Shown here piece after piece: positions 35,088-46,144 of a DNA stretch of 58,824 nt. Origin of the DNA: Nitrospirota bacterium (GTDB lineage Bacteria; Nitrospirota; Thermodesulfovibrionia; Thermodesulfovibrionales; JdFR-88); NCBI GenBank assembly GCA_021825295.1, contig JAKAHV010000019.1, forward strand, positions 1-58,824. The letters run 5' to 3'. Below the pieces are notes generated by a model. It was given only the letters and a program-made list of their open reading frames with translations. It searched no databases and had not been told where the DNA came from. The position numbers were made by a program, and so were the translations under genes. Every line of letters starts with the position of its first letter. Positions within the stretch are counted from its first letter, which is position 1.

Positions 35088-36149
35088 ATGGAAAGGGAAG
35101 ATAACAGGTTTTTCTTCTCCCTGATGCTCCTGTTTGTAATCGGCGTCCTGGGGTACTTCACTTACAATATTATCGCCCCGTTTCTGGGGGCCATAGCGTG
35201 GGCCGTGGTGTTTTCGATAATCTTTTATCCGGTTTATGCGCTGGCCCTGAGATGGCTGAAATTCAAGTCGCTTGCCTCGATAGCCACGCTTGTCATAATA
35301 CTTGTCCTGATACTGGGGCCCCTTTCCTCTCTGGGATACCTGCTTGCAATAGAGCTTGGCCAGATGGTCCAGAAACTCAAGCAGGGGCTGAACTTGAAGA
35401 GCCTGCTTTCGAATGAGGCCGTGCGTTGGGTCTTTGACCGTCTGAGACCAATTTTGCAGACGGACAACATACAGTTGGAGGCATTGATAAGCAACTGGCT
35501 TGCCTCACTGCGCGCCGGTCTTCTGGGGGCGATATCCGTAGGGGCCAAAAATCTTCTGCTGGTGATGCTCCATTTCGTGATCATGATATTTTCGGCATTC
35601 TTTATTCTCAAGGACGGCCCGGACTTCATCGCCAGGCTCAGGGGCTATCTTCCCTTCTCGGAAGACCATAAGGACAGGCTCATAGGGCAGGCCAAGGACA
35701 TGATTGTCTCGACGATATACGGCGGGGTGCTGGTTGCGGCCGTTCAGGGCCTGATGGCAGGCCTGGCCTTCTGGATACTGGGCATCTCCCTGCCCGTTTT
35801 CTGGGGGGCGATGACTTTTTTGACTTCCTTCGCCCCCTTCGTGGGTACCTCCGCCATCTGGGTGCCCGGGAGCGTCTATTTTTTCCTCACCGGCCATATG
35901 TGGAAGGGGATTTTGCTTCTCGCGATAGGCGTAATTTTCATAAGCCTGGCCGGCGATTACATCCTGAGGCCCGTCATCTTGAAGGGGAAGACCAAGATGA
36001 ACACCCTCCTCATATTCTTCAGCGTCCTTGGGGGCATAGAGTTTTTCGGCATCATCGGGCTCGTACTGGGACCGCTGACTCTGGCCCTTTTCATCTCGGT
36101 GCTTGAAATATTCGGAAACATTGAAGGAGGCGGACATGCTGAACTTTGA
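35088..36149 (+). CDS. AI-2E family transporter (PerM-like)
   Basis: About 353 residues from ATG 35088; a GTG 6 nt upstream is the alternative. The layout is typical of the family: two N-terminal helices (FFFSLMLLFVIGVLGYF; FLGAIAWAVVFSIIFY), a third after WLKFKSLAS, a cytoplasmic/periplasmic amphipathic stretch, then five helices with FILKDGPDFIARL, PVFWGAMTFLTSFAPFVGT and GFFGIIGLVLGPLTLAL-like segments. Members export small molecules or ions; AI-2 transport is proven for few. No luxS is in the window. The stop overlaps the next gene by 14 nt. Confidence 0.87.
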   Translation: MEREDNRFFFSLMLLFVIGVLGYFTYNIIAPFLGAIAWAVVFSIIFYPVYALALRWLKFKSLASIATLVIILVLILGPLSSLGYLLAIELGQMVQKLKQGLNLKSLLSNEAVRWVFDRLRPILQTDNIQLEALISNWLASLRAGLLGAISVGAKNLLLVMLHFVIMIFSAFFILKDGPDFIARLRGYLPFSEDHKDRLIGQAKDMIVSTIYGGVLVAAVQGLMAGLAFWILGISLPVFWGAMTFLTSFAPFVGTSAIWVPGSVYFFLTGHMWKGILLLAIGVIFISLAGDYILRPVILKGKTKMNTLLIFFSVLGGIEFFGIIGLVLGPLTLALFISVLEIFGNIEGGGHAEL

Positions 36150-37260
36150 TGAATTGAGGGAGATAACCAGGATAAACCCTGAGGATGACTACTACGCAAG
36201 CCTGTACCTGAACGTGAACCCGCTCACAAACCCAAACGGCGAGTACCTGATAAGGGTGAGGAACATGCTGAAGGAAACGGCGGAGGGGCTTCAGAAGGAA
36301 AAGGCCGTTTTGAAGAAGGTAAAGGGGGATCTCGAGCGTTTTGAAACCTATTTTCTCACCCAGAAGCCGCAGTTCAGGAAGGCGGTATGCCTGCTGGCGG
36401 GCCGCATGGGCGGCTTCTGGAGGGAGTACCACCTGAACGTGCCGCTTCCAAGCGGGATATTCATCGACACAACGCCCTATCTGAAGCCGCTCATGGACGT
36501 CATGGATGCCTATCCGCGCTATCTGGCCCTGCTTCTGAGCAAGGATGAGGCCAGGATATTCGTAGTCCAGATGGGGGAGATACTTGAGTACGGAGAGGTG
36601 AAGACAGCGGACATCATCGGCAAACACAAGAAGGGCGGATGGTTTGCCCTGGAGCAGGACCGCTTCGAGCGCCACGCCGAGTCCCACGTTGACATCCACC
36701 TGAACGATGTACTGCAGAGGCTGGAGGGGTTCATCCGGGAGCAGCAAATCCGGAAGATAATCATAGGCGGGCCCGCGGAGGCCGTCTCCATGTTCATGGA
36801 AAGGCTCCCGCGGGGCATTGCCGGCAAGGTGACAGGGACCTTTTCGGCCGGCATGTACGAGCCCGCCCCGCAGGTGCTTGAAAAGGCCCTGCCCGTGCTC
36901 GATCTTTTCGAGCGGCGGGAGAAGCAAAAGATAGTGGAAGAGCTGGTGGAGAGGGCGTATAAAAACGACCGCGCCGTCATGGGGCTCGATGATGTGCTGT
37001 TCATGACGCAGGAAAAAAGGATAATGACGCTTGTGCTGGACCCCGCCCTGAAACAGCCGGGTTTTGTCTGCGCCAATTGCAGCGCGCTCGCCGTCGGCCC
37101 CGAGGCCTGCCGCTTCTGCGGCGGCAGCATGAATGGTGTAAACTATCTGATCGACCTAGTGATGCAAAAGACGGTGGAGTATGGAGGGAGGGTGGAAGTC
37201 GCGCCAGACAATGAGAAACTGCAAAGCGCCGGGAAGATCGGGGCCATCCTCAGGTATTAA
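36136..37260 (+). CDS. Bacterial eRF1/Vms1-like (baeRF) protein with C-terminal zinc ribbon
   Basis: I start at ATG 36136, with GGAGG directly upstream; a longer frame starts 33 nt earlier. The 374-residue product resembles bacterial homologues of archaeal/eukaryotic eRF1 and the Vms1 peptidyl-tRNA hydrolase. Domain 2 has ALLLSKDEARIFVVQMGE followed by KHKKGGWFALEQDRFERHAE, where the glycine pair and a nearby Gln resemble the GGQ-type loop. Domain 3 has RKIIIGGPAEAVSMFMERLP. A C-terminal zinc ribbon shows CANCS and CRFCGG. Such proteins are proposed to act on stalled or hibernating ribosomes. The ATG lies within the AI-2E transporter gene, so the two are coupled. Confidence 0.75.
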   Translation: MLNFDELREITRINPEDDYYASLYLNVNPLTNPNGEYLIRVRNMLKETAEGLQKEKAVLKKVKGDLERFETYFLTQKPQFRKAVCLLAGRMGGFWREYHLNVPLPSGIFIDTTPYLKPLMDVMDAYPRYLALLLSKDEARIFVVQMGEILEYGEVKTADIIGKHKKGGWFALEQDRFERHAESHVDIHLNDVLQRLEGFIREQQIRKIIIGGPAEAVSMFMERLPRGIAGKVTGTFSAGMYEPAPQVLEKALPVLDLFERREKQKIVEELVERAYKNDRAVMGLDDVLFMTQEKRIMTLVLDPALKQPGFVCANCSALAVGPEACRFCGGSMNGVNYLIDLVMQKTVEYGGRVEVAPDNEKLQSAGKIGAILRY

Positions 37261-38782
37261 GGCATTTGCCGTTTTCCTGTTGTTTCTGTCCTTTCTGCCG
37301 GGCTGCACTCCCGAAAACAGGCGGCCCGGCTATATCTACTACAGCATCACCGCGGACCCCTCCACGCTGGACCCGGCCCTCATAACCGACGTGACGGGCG
37401 GCTCCATCGCGGCCAAACTCTTCAACGGTCTTGTGAGGATAGGCCCGGGGCTCAGGGTGATACCCGATATCGCGCGCGGCTGGGAGGTCTCCAGGGACCA
37501 TCTGGTCTATACGTTTCACCTTAGGCGCGGGGTGAGGTTTTCAAACGGGCGCGAAGTCACCGCCGAAGATTTCAAGTATTCGTTCGAGAGGGTTTTAAAC
37601 GCGCGCACCCTCTCTCCGAACGTGTGGGTGCTCGAGGCGATTGAGGGGGCGAGGGATTTCACCGAAGGCCGCGCCAGACAGGTGAAAGGCATAGAAGTGG
37701 CCGGTCCCCATGAGCTTGTGCTGAGGCTTAAGCACCCATTTTCTCCCTTTTTAAACCTCCTGGCGATGACCGCGGCCTATGTAGTGGCGCCTTCTTCCGG
37801 GCCCCCGGTGGGCACCGGGCCTTTCGTGGTTGAAAAATGGGCGCCAAACGAGGAGCTTGTGCTTAAGGCCAGGCCGGATTATTTCGGCGGCGCCGCGAAG
37901 GTGAAGGGGATCGTCTACAGGGTCATACCAGAGGAGCTTACCAGTGTTGTCGAATTTGAGCTTGGCAACCTGGACGTCATAAGCGTGCCCGCGCCGGACT
38001 ACGACCATTTCAGGAAAGACCCCAAATGGAAGGGGCTCATATCGTCGATGGACGGCATCGACACGTACTACCTGGGGATGAACTGTTCGAAGCCGCCCTT
38101 CAATGACGTCCGCATGCGGCAGGCCATGAATTACGCTATAGACAGGGAAAAGATACTGCGGACCTTCATGGAGGGCCGGGGGACCCTGGCAAACGGTCCG
38201 GTGCCGCCGGAGCTGAGGGACTGGAGCGCGCCCCCTTCCTATGAATACAATCCCGGCAAGGCGAGGCGCCTTATCCGCGAGGCCGGTTATGCCGGGGCGA
38301 AGGTCCGGTTTTATATCACGCAGCAGGAGGACGTCGCTGATATAGCCGGGATAATACAGGGGTATCTCTCCAGGGTCGGCATAAAGGCCGAGCTGAAACA
38401 GCTTGAATGGAACACGTACAAGGAAGCCATAGACAGCGGCGAGCCGCAGCTTTTCTGGCTTAGCTGGTGGGCGGATTACGCGGACCCGGAGGACTTCCTC
38501 TATCCCCTGTTTGATTCCGCGAACCTGGGGGCGGCAGGCAACCGGACGATGTACGTGAATCACGAGGTGGACCGCCTTATAGAGCTGGGGCGCAGGGCGA
38601 CCGCCGCCGCCAGCCGCGATAACTATTACAGGAAGGCCGAGGACCTGATTGTTCATGATGCGCCGTGGGTCTTCTTCTGGCACAGGAAAGAGGTCACGGT
38701 CCGCCAGCCGTGGGTGAAGAATTACGTGCTGTATCCCATCTACAGCATGGACAAGGGCACGGATATCAGCATCCAACACTGA
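37211..38782 (+). CDS. Peptide ABC transporter substrate-binding lipoprotein (family 5), orphan
   Basis: About 523 residues from ATG 37211, within the preceding gene; an ATG at 37181 is equally open. A lipoprotein signal ends in FLSFLPGC. The mature protein has the SBP_bac_5 pattern: PSTLDPALITDVTGG near the start, GWEVSRDHLVYTFHLRRGVRFSNG, VGTGPFVVEKWAPNEELVL, RMRQAMNYAIDREKIL and LFWLSWWADYADPEDFL. These proteins bind oligopeptides, nickel or other solutes for an ABC importer. No permease or ATPase genes follow, and the next gene is convergent, so its transporter is unlinked or it acts alone. Confidence 0.88.
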   Translation: MRNCKAPGRSGPSSGIKAFAVFLLFLSFLPGCTPENRRPGYIYYSITADPSTLDPALITDVTGGSIAAKLFNGLVRIGPGLRVIPDIARGWEVSRDHLVYTFHLRRGVRFSNGREVTAEDFKYSFERVLNARTLSPNVWVLEAIEGARDFTEGRARQVKGIEVAGPHELVLRLKHPFSPFLNLLAMTAAYVVAPSSGPPVGTGPFVVEKWAPNEELVLKARPDYFGGAAKVKGIVYRVIPEELTSVVEFELGNLDVISVPAPDYDHFRKDPKWKGLISSMDGIDTYYLGMNCSKPPFNDVRMRQAMNYAIDREKILRTFMEGRGTLANGPVPPELRDWSAPPSYEYNPGKARRLIREAGYAGAKVRFYITQQEDVADIAGIIQGYLSRVGIKAELKQLEWNTYKEAIDSGEPQLFWLSWWADYADPEDFLYPLFDSANLGAAGNRTMYVNHEVDRLIELGRRATAAASRDNYYRKAEDLIVHDAPWVFFWHRKEVTVRQPWVKNYVLYPIYSMDKGTDISIQH

Positions 38783-38831
38783 CGGCAAGGCCGGCAGTCC
38801 CCGGTGCTTGAGGGGCATGCCGCCGGGATTG

Positions 38832-39257
38832 TCACTTCCTGACGATTACAACGTTGCAGTGCGCCATCGCGGCAATGTTTCTGGACACGGACCCAAGGAG
38901 CATGCCCTCAATCCTGGACCTGCCCTTGTGTCCGACTATTATGAGCGGGCAGCCCCTTTTCTCGGCGAAGTGCACTATCATCTCGGCCGGGTGCCCCACG
39001 GCAATTTCGGTGCTGACCTTGATATTTTTGCCTCTGGCCCTTTCCTCGAGGCCCTTTAACAGCGATTCATATTTTTTGGTGGTTTCATCCAGGAGGCTGT
39101 CCGCCTCAACCAGATACAAGCCCTCGGGGGGCTGGATCACCGTAAGCACCAGGATATCGGCGTCCGGTTTGCACGATGCGGCCATGTCAAGGGCGAAATC
39201 AAAGGCCCTGTATGATTCTTCCGATCCGTCAAAGCCAACCAGCATTTTACCGATCAT
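38832..39257 (-). CDS. Universal stress protein (UspA family)
   Basis: 141 residues with the ATP-binding UspA pattern: KMLVGFDGSEES at the start, VGHPAEMIVHFAEK, and the phosphate loop VGHKGRSRIEGMLLGSVSR (G-2x-G-9x-GS type), ending in a CNVVIVRK strand. GGGAGG lies 6 nt before the ATG. The roughly 240-bp leader side contains two small stems (CTAAT/ATTAG at 39275-39289; GCCCTC/GAGGGC at 39294-39312), so its mRNA leader may be structured. It diverges from the DsrE gene. Confidence 0.92.
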   Translation of the reverse strand: MIGKMLVGFDGSEESYRAFDFALDMAASCKPDADILVLTVIQPPEGLYLVEADSLLDETTKKYESLLKGLEERARGKNIKVSTEIAVGHPAEMIVHFAEKRGCPLIIVGHKGRSRIEGMLLGSVSRNIAAMAHCNVVIVRK

Positions 39258-39433
39258 TTAAAACCTCCCATTGCTAATCGGGAATTAGTGTGTGCCCTCA
39301 GTAAAAGAGGGCCAGGCGTTAAAAATGTTCTTCTTAAAGTCTATTGCAATCCCGGCGCTTTGCAAAAGAAAAATATCGGGCTGACCGCCGTCCATACCTA
39401 AAATTTTAAAAATTAATAACATAAAATTATAAT

Positions 39434-39462
39434 TTGACTTTTGATGCGGTCATTTTTATAAT
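39434..39462 (+). promoter_or_regulatory. Near-consensus sigma70 promoter for dsrE-CGGC
   Basis: TTGACT (39434-39439), exactly 17 nt, then TATAAT (39457-39462), embedded in AT-rich DNA unlike the rest of the window. AGGAGG follows at 39481-39486 and the ATG is at 39499. It is among the strongest promoter matches I saw. Confidence 0.8.
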
Positions 39463-39498
39463 GTGCATATACACAAATAGAGGAGGCAGGAAAAACAG

Positions 39499-39870
39499 AT
39501 GGAAAACAAAAAATTCGTCTTTATAATCACCCATTCCTATGACAATCCCGATGTGGTGGCGGGAGCGATGCAGCTTGCCGCGAACATGAAGGCCTTCGAC
39601 ATGGAGCTTGATTTCTTTTTCATGGACAAGGGCGTGCTGCTTGCGAAAAAAGGTTTTGCCGCCACTCTCACGTGGCAGAAGAAGGACGAATTTTCGCCGG
39701 TCGACGAGCTGCTGAAGACCTTGGCCGACTTCGGAGTGAAATTCTACATATGCGCCTCCTGTGTGAAGCATTACGAGCTTGACAAAGCGGAGCTTATAGA
39801 AAATTCCGAGGTAAAACCGGGATCTTTTCTTGCCGAGATGCTCGGGGACAGACAGAGCCTGACGTTCTGA
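39499..39870 (+). CDS. DsrE/DsrF-like sulfur-relay family protein
   Basis: 123 residues with a DsrE-like alpha/beta fold: KFVFIITHSYDNPDVVAGAMQLA at the start, MELDFFFMDKGVLLAKKG in the middle and the cysteine pair YICASCVKHYELD near residue 90. In the family such a cysteine can carry persulfide. AGGAGG and a strong promoter lie upstream. The downstream neighbour, 42 nt away, is a cysteine-rich CGGC-domain protein, which supports a thiol or sulfur role. No dsrF/dsrH or dsrAB genes are here, so sulfur oxidation or sulfite reduction cannot be concluded. Confidence 0.85.
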   Translation: MENKKFVFIITHSYDNPDVVAGAMQLAANMKAFDMELDFFFMDKGVLLAKKGFAATLTWQKKDEFSPVDELLKTLADFGVKFYICASCVKHYELDKAELIENSEVKPGSFLAEMLGDRQSLTF

Positions 39871-39912
39871 GCGGGCAGGCGGATTTGAATAAACAGCGAA
39901 TAGGGGGCTGGA

Positions 39913-40257
39913 ATGAAAAAAGTTGCCGTTATCGGGTGCGGCAGTTACATGCAGAGTGGTTACGGCTGCCCGGGGGAATGGCGCTGCCTTAAGGCGGCGG
40001 CGCTGGGCGAAGGCAATTTTGAGGGGCCATCGCAGGTGATCGCCTTTTTCACCTGCGAATGTCCCGGCCGCACCGTGGGTCCTAATATGGGCATGGCCAT
40101 GAAACTGTCTGAAATGAAGCCTGACGCCATTTATCTGAGCAGTTGTCTGGTGAAGGCGAACCCCGGCTGCCCTTATGTGGGCCCTCAGGAACTGGCCGGC
40201 ATCCTCGAAAAACAGACGGGGATAAAGGTGGTCCAGGGGACCCACGATTACCATTAG
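39913..40257 (+). CDS. CGGC-domain cysteine-rich protein
   Basis: 114 residues with seven cysteines in the pattern of the CGGC domain: VAVIGCGSYM, GCPGEWRC, FFTCECPGR, LSSCLVKANPGCPY. The fold is predicted to bind metal or carry out thiol chemistry; no member function is firmly known to me. It is co-oriented with the dsrE-like gene and shares its promoter. The next gene is a convergent octahaem cytochrome 31 nt away. Confidence 0.83.
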   Translation: MKKVAVIGCGSYMQSGYGCPGEWRCLKAAALGEGNFEGPSQVIAFFTCECPGRTVGPNMGMAMKLSEMKPDAIYLSSCLVKANPGCPYVGPQELAGILEKQTGIKVVQGTHDYH

Positions 40258-40288
40258 GGGATATAGGGAAGCAGCGCGCCTGTCTTTT

Positions 40289-41950
40289 TTACCTTTTTTT
40301 ACGCCTGTATCTTTTCCGTACGGCCTTTTTCTTTTTAACTGCGGGTTTACGTATGAATTTTTTCCTTTTATAGGTTTTTTTCCGTACGGCCTTTTTTTCC
40401 CTTCCGGGCTTTTTTTCGGGTTTTGCCGGCAGTACGAGCGGCCCGCCGATACCCCTCAGCTTCTTATCAGTTTCTATCTGGTCCTTCATCTTCTGGATGT
40501 TATAGCTGAGGGCCCAGAAGCCGTTTTTGAAGCTGGTGTAATCGGGGGCCCCTGTCATGGCGGCCGCGTATTTCACGGTGTTTGCGTAAAAGAGCCATTG
40601 TCTTACCCAGTCCATCTCCAGCGCCTCGTCGAAGGGGTTGGTCTTGTCGGCCAGTCCAAGCCGCCAGGCATCGAGCATGAGTTTCGTCGCGGCATGGGTC
40701 ATCTGGTCGGCTTCTTTTACCGTCTCGTCCATCTTTTCAAAATGCCCGCCGGTCCAGTCGCTGGAGTGGCAGGAATTGCAGACGGACTTCATAATCGCCT
40801 CGCGCTTGTCCTGCTCGTCCTTGCCGATGAGGTAATTTGAGGCGGGTTCTCCCGAGAAGGTGACAGGCAGCGGCAGGCCGTCCTTGTTCTTTATGATCGT
40901 TGTATCGCCGCTTTTGGGCTGCGGGGTTGAGTAGATAAGGCCAAAGAGTCTTACCCAGAGCCTGGCGCCAAAATCATGAGTCCTTTCGGCGATCACACTG
41001 CCATCGGGCCCGACGAGAAGGCTGCTGTGGCAAACGGCGCAGGTGGGCGTCTTGAAATCCACGCCCGGCCTCCATGGCACATGCGTGAAATTCCATCCGG
41101 CGCCTTCCGACAGGAAGATGTCCCCGTGCGTGCTCTCCTCATAGACATTCCATGCGGGCACGTCCGGCTCCATGTGGCACCGGGCGCAGGTGTAGGGTTT
41201 CCTTGCTGCGGCAATGGAGAAGGAATGCCCCGGATGGCAGGCGTCGCAGGCCCCCCTCGAACCGTCCGGATTGACCCGCCCCACGCCCGTATTCGGCCAG
41301 TTGACGAGGTCGGGGACGTTGATTACGCCTGCCGGCGTGTTCAATTTCTTTATGCCTTTCACCTTTACAGGCATGCCGTGGCAGCCATAGCAGGTGTTGC
41401 CCGCGACTTTCTCCGAGGGTTTTTGGATAATGACCCCGCCCTTATCGGATATATCTTTTACGCCGATGATCGTGTCGACCAGGGTATGGAAGAGGGGGTT
41501 ATTTGCCAGGTTGCTCCATGCGTAGGCCTTTTTGCTCCTTGAAAACTGCGCCTCCTCGACGGGATGGCAGGCCGCGCAATCCCTTGGCGAGACGATCACG
41601 TTTATGCTGAAGCCGAAATGCTCGAAGTTGTCCTTGTGCGCCCCGGGATTTCTCCCGTGGCATTCGAAACAGCCTACGGCCACATTTTCAAGACCTTTCG
41701 GCGCGCTTTCGGCGGAAAACCTCCGCTGAAGGGAAGGTTTTGAAAGCGCCATCGCCGGGGTGACCCGGGCATGCCTGCTTGAAAGCCAGGCCTCCACGAT
41801 GCCGGGCGTGTATATCTTGTGGCAGTCGATGCACGCCTGGCTTTGAGGGCTGAGCGGCGCGGACTGCCCGGCCCGGGCCGCAGGCGCTCCGGGCGGAAAG
41901 GCCAATAAGGCGAAAAAGGCGAGACAGATAAAAAGCAAAACTCTTTTCAT
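40289..41950 (-). CDS. HAO-like octahaem c-type cytochrome with polybasic C-terminal tail
   Basis: I start at ATG 41950 (GGAG upstream). The 553-residue product has a signal peptide (VLLFICLAFFALLAFPPGAPA) and eight CXXCH sites: CIDCH, CFECH, CAACH, CYGCH, CDACH, CARCH, CAVCH, CNSCH. Spacing and context (WLSSRHARV after the first haem, SPRDCAACHPVEEAQFSRS, and KSVCNSCHSSDWTGGHF at the last) resemble the hydroxylamine oxidoreductase/octahaem family. Whether the P460 cross-link tyrosine is present cannot be settled by eye; many anaerobic homologues lack it and reduce nitrite or hydroxylamine. The last 45 residues are almost wholly Lys/Arg (KKAVRKKTYKRKKF), which is not usual for the family. Confidence 0.8.
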   Translation of the reverse strand: MKRVLLFICLAFFALLAFPPGAPAARAGQSAPLSPQSQACIDCHKIYTPGIVEAWLSSRHARVTPAMALSKPSLQRRFSAESAPKGLENVAVGCFECHGRNPGAHKDNFEHFGFSINVIVSPRDCAACHPVEEAQFSRSKKAYAWSNLANNPLFHTLVDTIIGVKDISDKGGVIIQKPSEKVAGNTCYGCHGMPVKVKGIKKLNTPAGVINVPDLVNWPNTGVGRVNPDGSRGACDACHPGHSFSIAAARKPYTCARCHMEPDVPAWNVYEESTHGDIFLSEGAGWNFTHVPWRPGVDFKTPTCAVCHSSLLVGPDGSVIAERTHDFGARLWVRLFGLIYSTPQPKSGDTTIIKNKDGLPLPVTFSGEPASNYLIGKDEQDKREAIMKSVCNSCHSSDWTGGHFEKMDETVKEADQMTHAATKLMLDAWRLGLADKTNPFDEALEMDWVRQWLFYANTVKYAAAMTGAPDYTSFKNGFWALSYNIQKMKDQIETDKKLRGIGGPLVLPAKPEKKPGREKKAVRKKTYKRKKFIRKPAVKKKKAVRKRYRRKKR

Positions 41951-42002
41951 CCGGGGTTCTCCGTTATCAAGAAAGCGCACGCGAACTGTTTTTTTGCCGC
42001 TT

Positions 42003-42032
42003 TTGCCGCAGGGAATCTGCAAATAGTATAAT
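42003..42032 (+). promoter_or_regulatory. Candidate promoter for the thioredoxin-like lipoprotein
   Basis: TTGCCG (42003-42008), 18 nt, then TATAAT (42027-42032), about 60 nt upstream of the ATG at 42092 and divergent from the octahaem cytochrome gene. Confidence 0.5.
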
Positions 42033-42091
42033 TTAAAAGTAAGAAAAAGAATATGTTTCCTTCCAAGGAAGGACCAGGAAAGGGGTTTTTC

Positions 42092-42571
42092 ATGAAGGGA
42101 TTTTTGCCGCCTGCCCTGTTTGCCCTCGTGATATTAACGGCGGGCTGCGCGCATGTCGCCGCTTCGAAGAGCGCGGGGCCGCAGATAAACTGGCACACTC
42201 TGGCCTCCGGGCGGGAGATAGCGATGCGGGAGAAAAAGCCGATGGTGGTGGACTTCGCATCCGGCCCCGGCTGCCCGCGCTGTGAGCAGATGAGCAGCGG
42301 CCCGTACAGCGACCCGCGGGTCGTCTCGGAGCTAAACAGCGAGTTTGTCCCGATAAAGATAGACCTGTCCAGGCCGATTACGGCCGATGAACTGGCCCTG
42401 GGCAACAGGTTTAATTTCAGAAATGACTGCCTGCTTCTGTTCCTCGACTACCGGGGAAACCCGATAGCGGACCCGATAGAGGGCAAGCTTTGCTTTGTTG
42501 AGGCCGTGAATTCGAAGGACTTCCTTAAATACCTGGACGCCGCGCTCAAAAATGCCCGGCAGATGAAATAA
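42092..42571 (+). CDS. Thioredoxin-fold lipoprotein
   Basis: I start at ATG 42092, preceded by GGAAAGGGG; a longer frame begins at 42053. The 159-residue product has a lipoprotein signal (LFALVILTAGC), then a thioredoxin-like fold: KKPMVVDFASGPGCPRCEQM with a CxxC (CPRC) active site, VPIKIDLSRPITADEL and LLLFLDYRGNPI. Unlike classic thioredoxins it has no WCGPC motif. It may reduce or handle disulfides at a membrane, for instance during cytochrome c maturation beside the divergent octahaem gene. That pairing is an inference. Confidence 0.78.
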   Translation: MKGFLPPALFALVILTAGCAHVAASKSAGPQINWHTLASGREIAMREKKPMVVDFASGPGCPRCEQMSSGPYSDPRVVSELNSEFVPIKIDLSRPITADELALGNRFNFRNDCLLLFLDYRGNPIADPIEGKLCFVEAVNSKDFLKYLDAALKNARQMK

Positions 42572-42636
42572 ATGGATAGCGCCCGGCGATGGCTGCCCCC
42601 TGAGGGGGAGGGTTTCACGGGAGAGGGGATGTTTTT

Positions 42637-45182
<2,546 letters not shown>

Positions 45183-45292
45183 TCACTCTGATTTGTATCA
45201 TTATAAATATTTTATCGCCAAAAGAAATTTTTTTTTGGAGTATGCGGGATGGCTCGCCTCCATGAATAATCCCGGATATCCGATAAAAGTAC

Positions 45293-45321
45293 TTGACAAC
45301 ACCTGCGGTTATCACTAATAT
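45293..45321 (+). promoter_or_regulatory. Promoter of the polysaccharide genes
   Basis: TTGACA (45293-45298), 17 nt, TAATAT (45316-45321). It lies about 110 nt upstream of the FecR-like gene, in an AT-rich stretch after divergent ligA. The AAGGAGG site of the first gene is at about 45423-45430. Confidence 0.65.
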
Positions 45322-45433
45322 AGGTTGCGTACATACAACTTAAGGTTGATGGGGCTGGATTTCACGATGTTGGCACCCTTGCGCTGCGTCGGCGGAGGAG
45401 GGCCATCGGGGGTATCCGAAGAAGGAGGTGCAA

Positions 45434-46111
45434 ATGAGGAAGGCGGCACTTGTGTTATTGCTCTTCTTGCTTTATGTCCTTGCGCCCGTTGCGGCAATGG
45501 CGGCCGATGCAAACTGGATCGGCCAGGTCTACCCGGCAGGTGATGCCCAAGCGCTTTCAAAAGGCGGGAAGTGGCTCGGCATTGACGGGGTTTATCCGGT
45601 CCCGGGGGAGGGCAGTTTCAGGACGTCGAAAGGGGGCCTTTCTTTTTCCTTCACGGATGGAACGCAGATGGATGTCGGGGCAAACTCCGAGGTCTCATTA
45701 AAGGGGCTGGCGGGCGGAGGGATGGTTGTCTCGCTGCGCAGGGGCGCCATAGGCATTAACAGCCCGGCAGGAGACAAGGTGGCGATAGTGACGCCCGATG
45801 GGCGGCGGTACGAATCCGGGCCCGGGGGATTCACGGGAGGCATCTCTTTCGATGGCGTGAAGACACGCACCAAGACCCTGGCCGGCAATATCGAGGCTGG
45901 GAAGGGTAACTTGGCCCGGCCGGCCGGTTTCAGCGAAGCTCCGTCCGGGGGAAAGCAACCCGTGGACCCTCCCATAGATCCGCCTGCCGCCGGAGGTGCC
46001 TTGACCGGCCTGCTGGTTGGAGGCGGGTTCGGCGGGATCGTCGCCGGCGGAATCGAGGTGGAGGACAGCAGGATGAGTCCCACGCACCATGCCAGCCCCT
46101 ACATCCCGTAG
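45434..46111 (+). CDS. Secreted FecR-domain-like protein
   Basis: I start at ATG 45434, behind AAGGAGGT, rather than at GTG 45428 inside that site. The 225-residue product has a signal peptide (LVLLLFLLYVLAPVAAMAADA) and a FecR-like beta region (FSFTDGTQMDVGANSEVSL, then GGMVVSLRRGAIGINSP, VAIVTPDGRRYESG). A Gly-rich hydrophobic stretch (ALTGLLVGGGFGGIVAGGI) near the C-terminus could insert in or associate with membrane. FecR-like proteins often precede polysaccharide export genes. The next gene, 33 nt downstream, is a Wza-type lipoprotein. Its exact role is unknown. Confidence 0.7.
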   Translation: MRKAALVLLLFLLYVLAPVAAMAADANWIGQVYPAGDAQALSKGGKWLGIDGVYPVPGEGSFRTSKGGLSFSFTDGTQMDVGANSEVSLKGLAGGGMVVSLRRGAIGINSPAGDKVAIVTPDGRRYESGPGGFTGGISFDGVKTRTKTLAGNIEAGKGNLARPAGFSEAPSGGKQPVDPPIDPPAAGGALTGLLVGGGFGGIVAGGIEVEDSRMSPTHHASPYIP

Positions 46112-46144
46112 GTCCGGTAAGGCGATGCTAAAGGAGCCTTGCAG

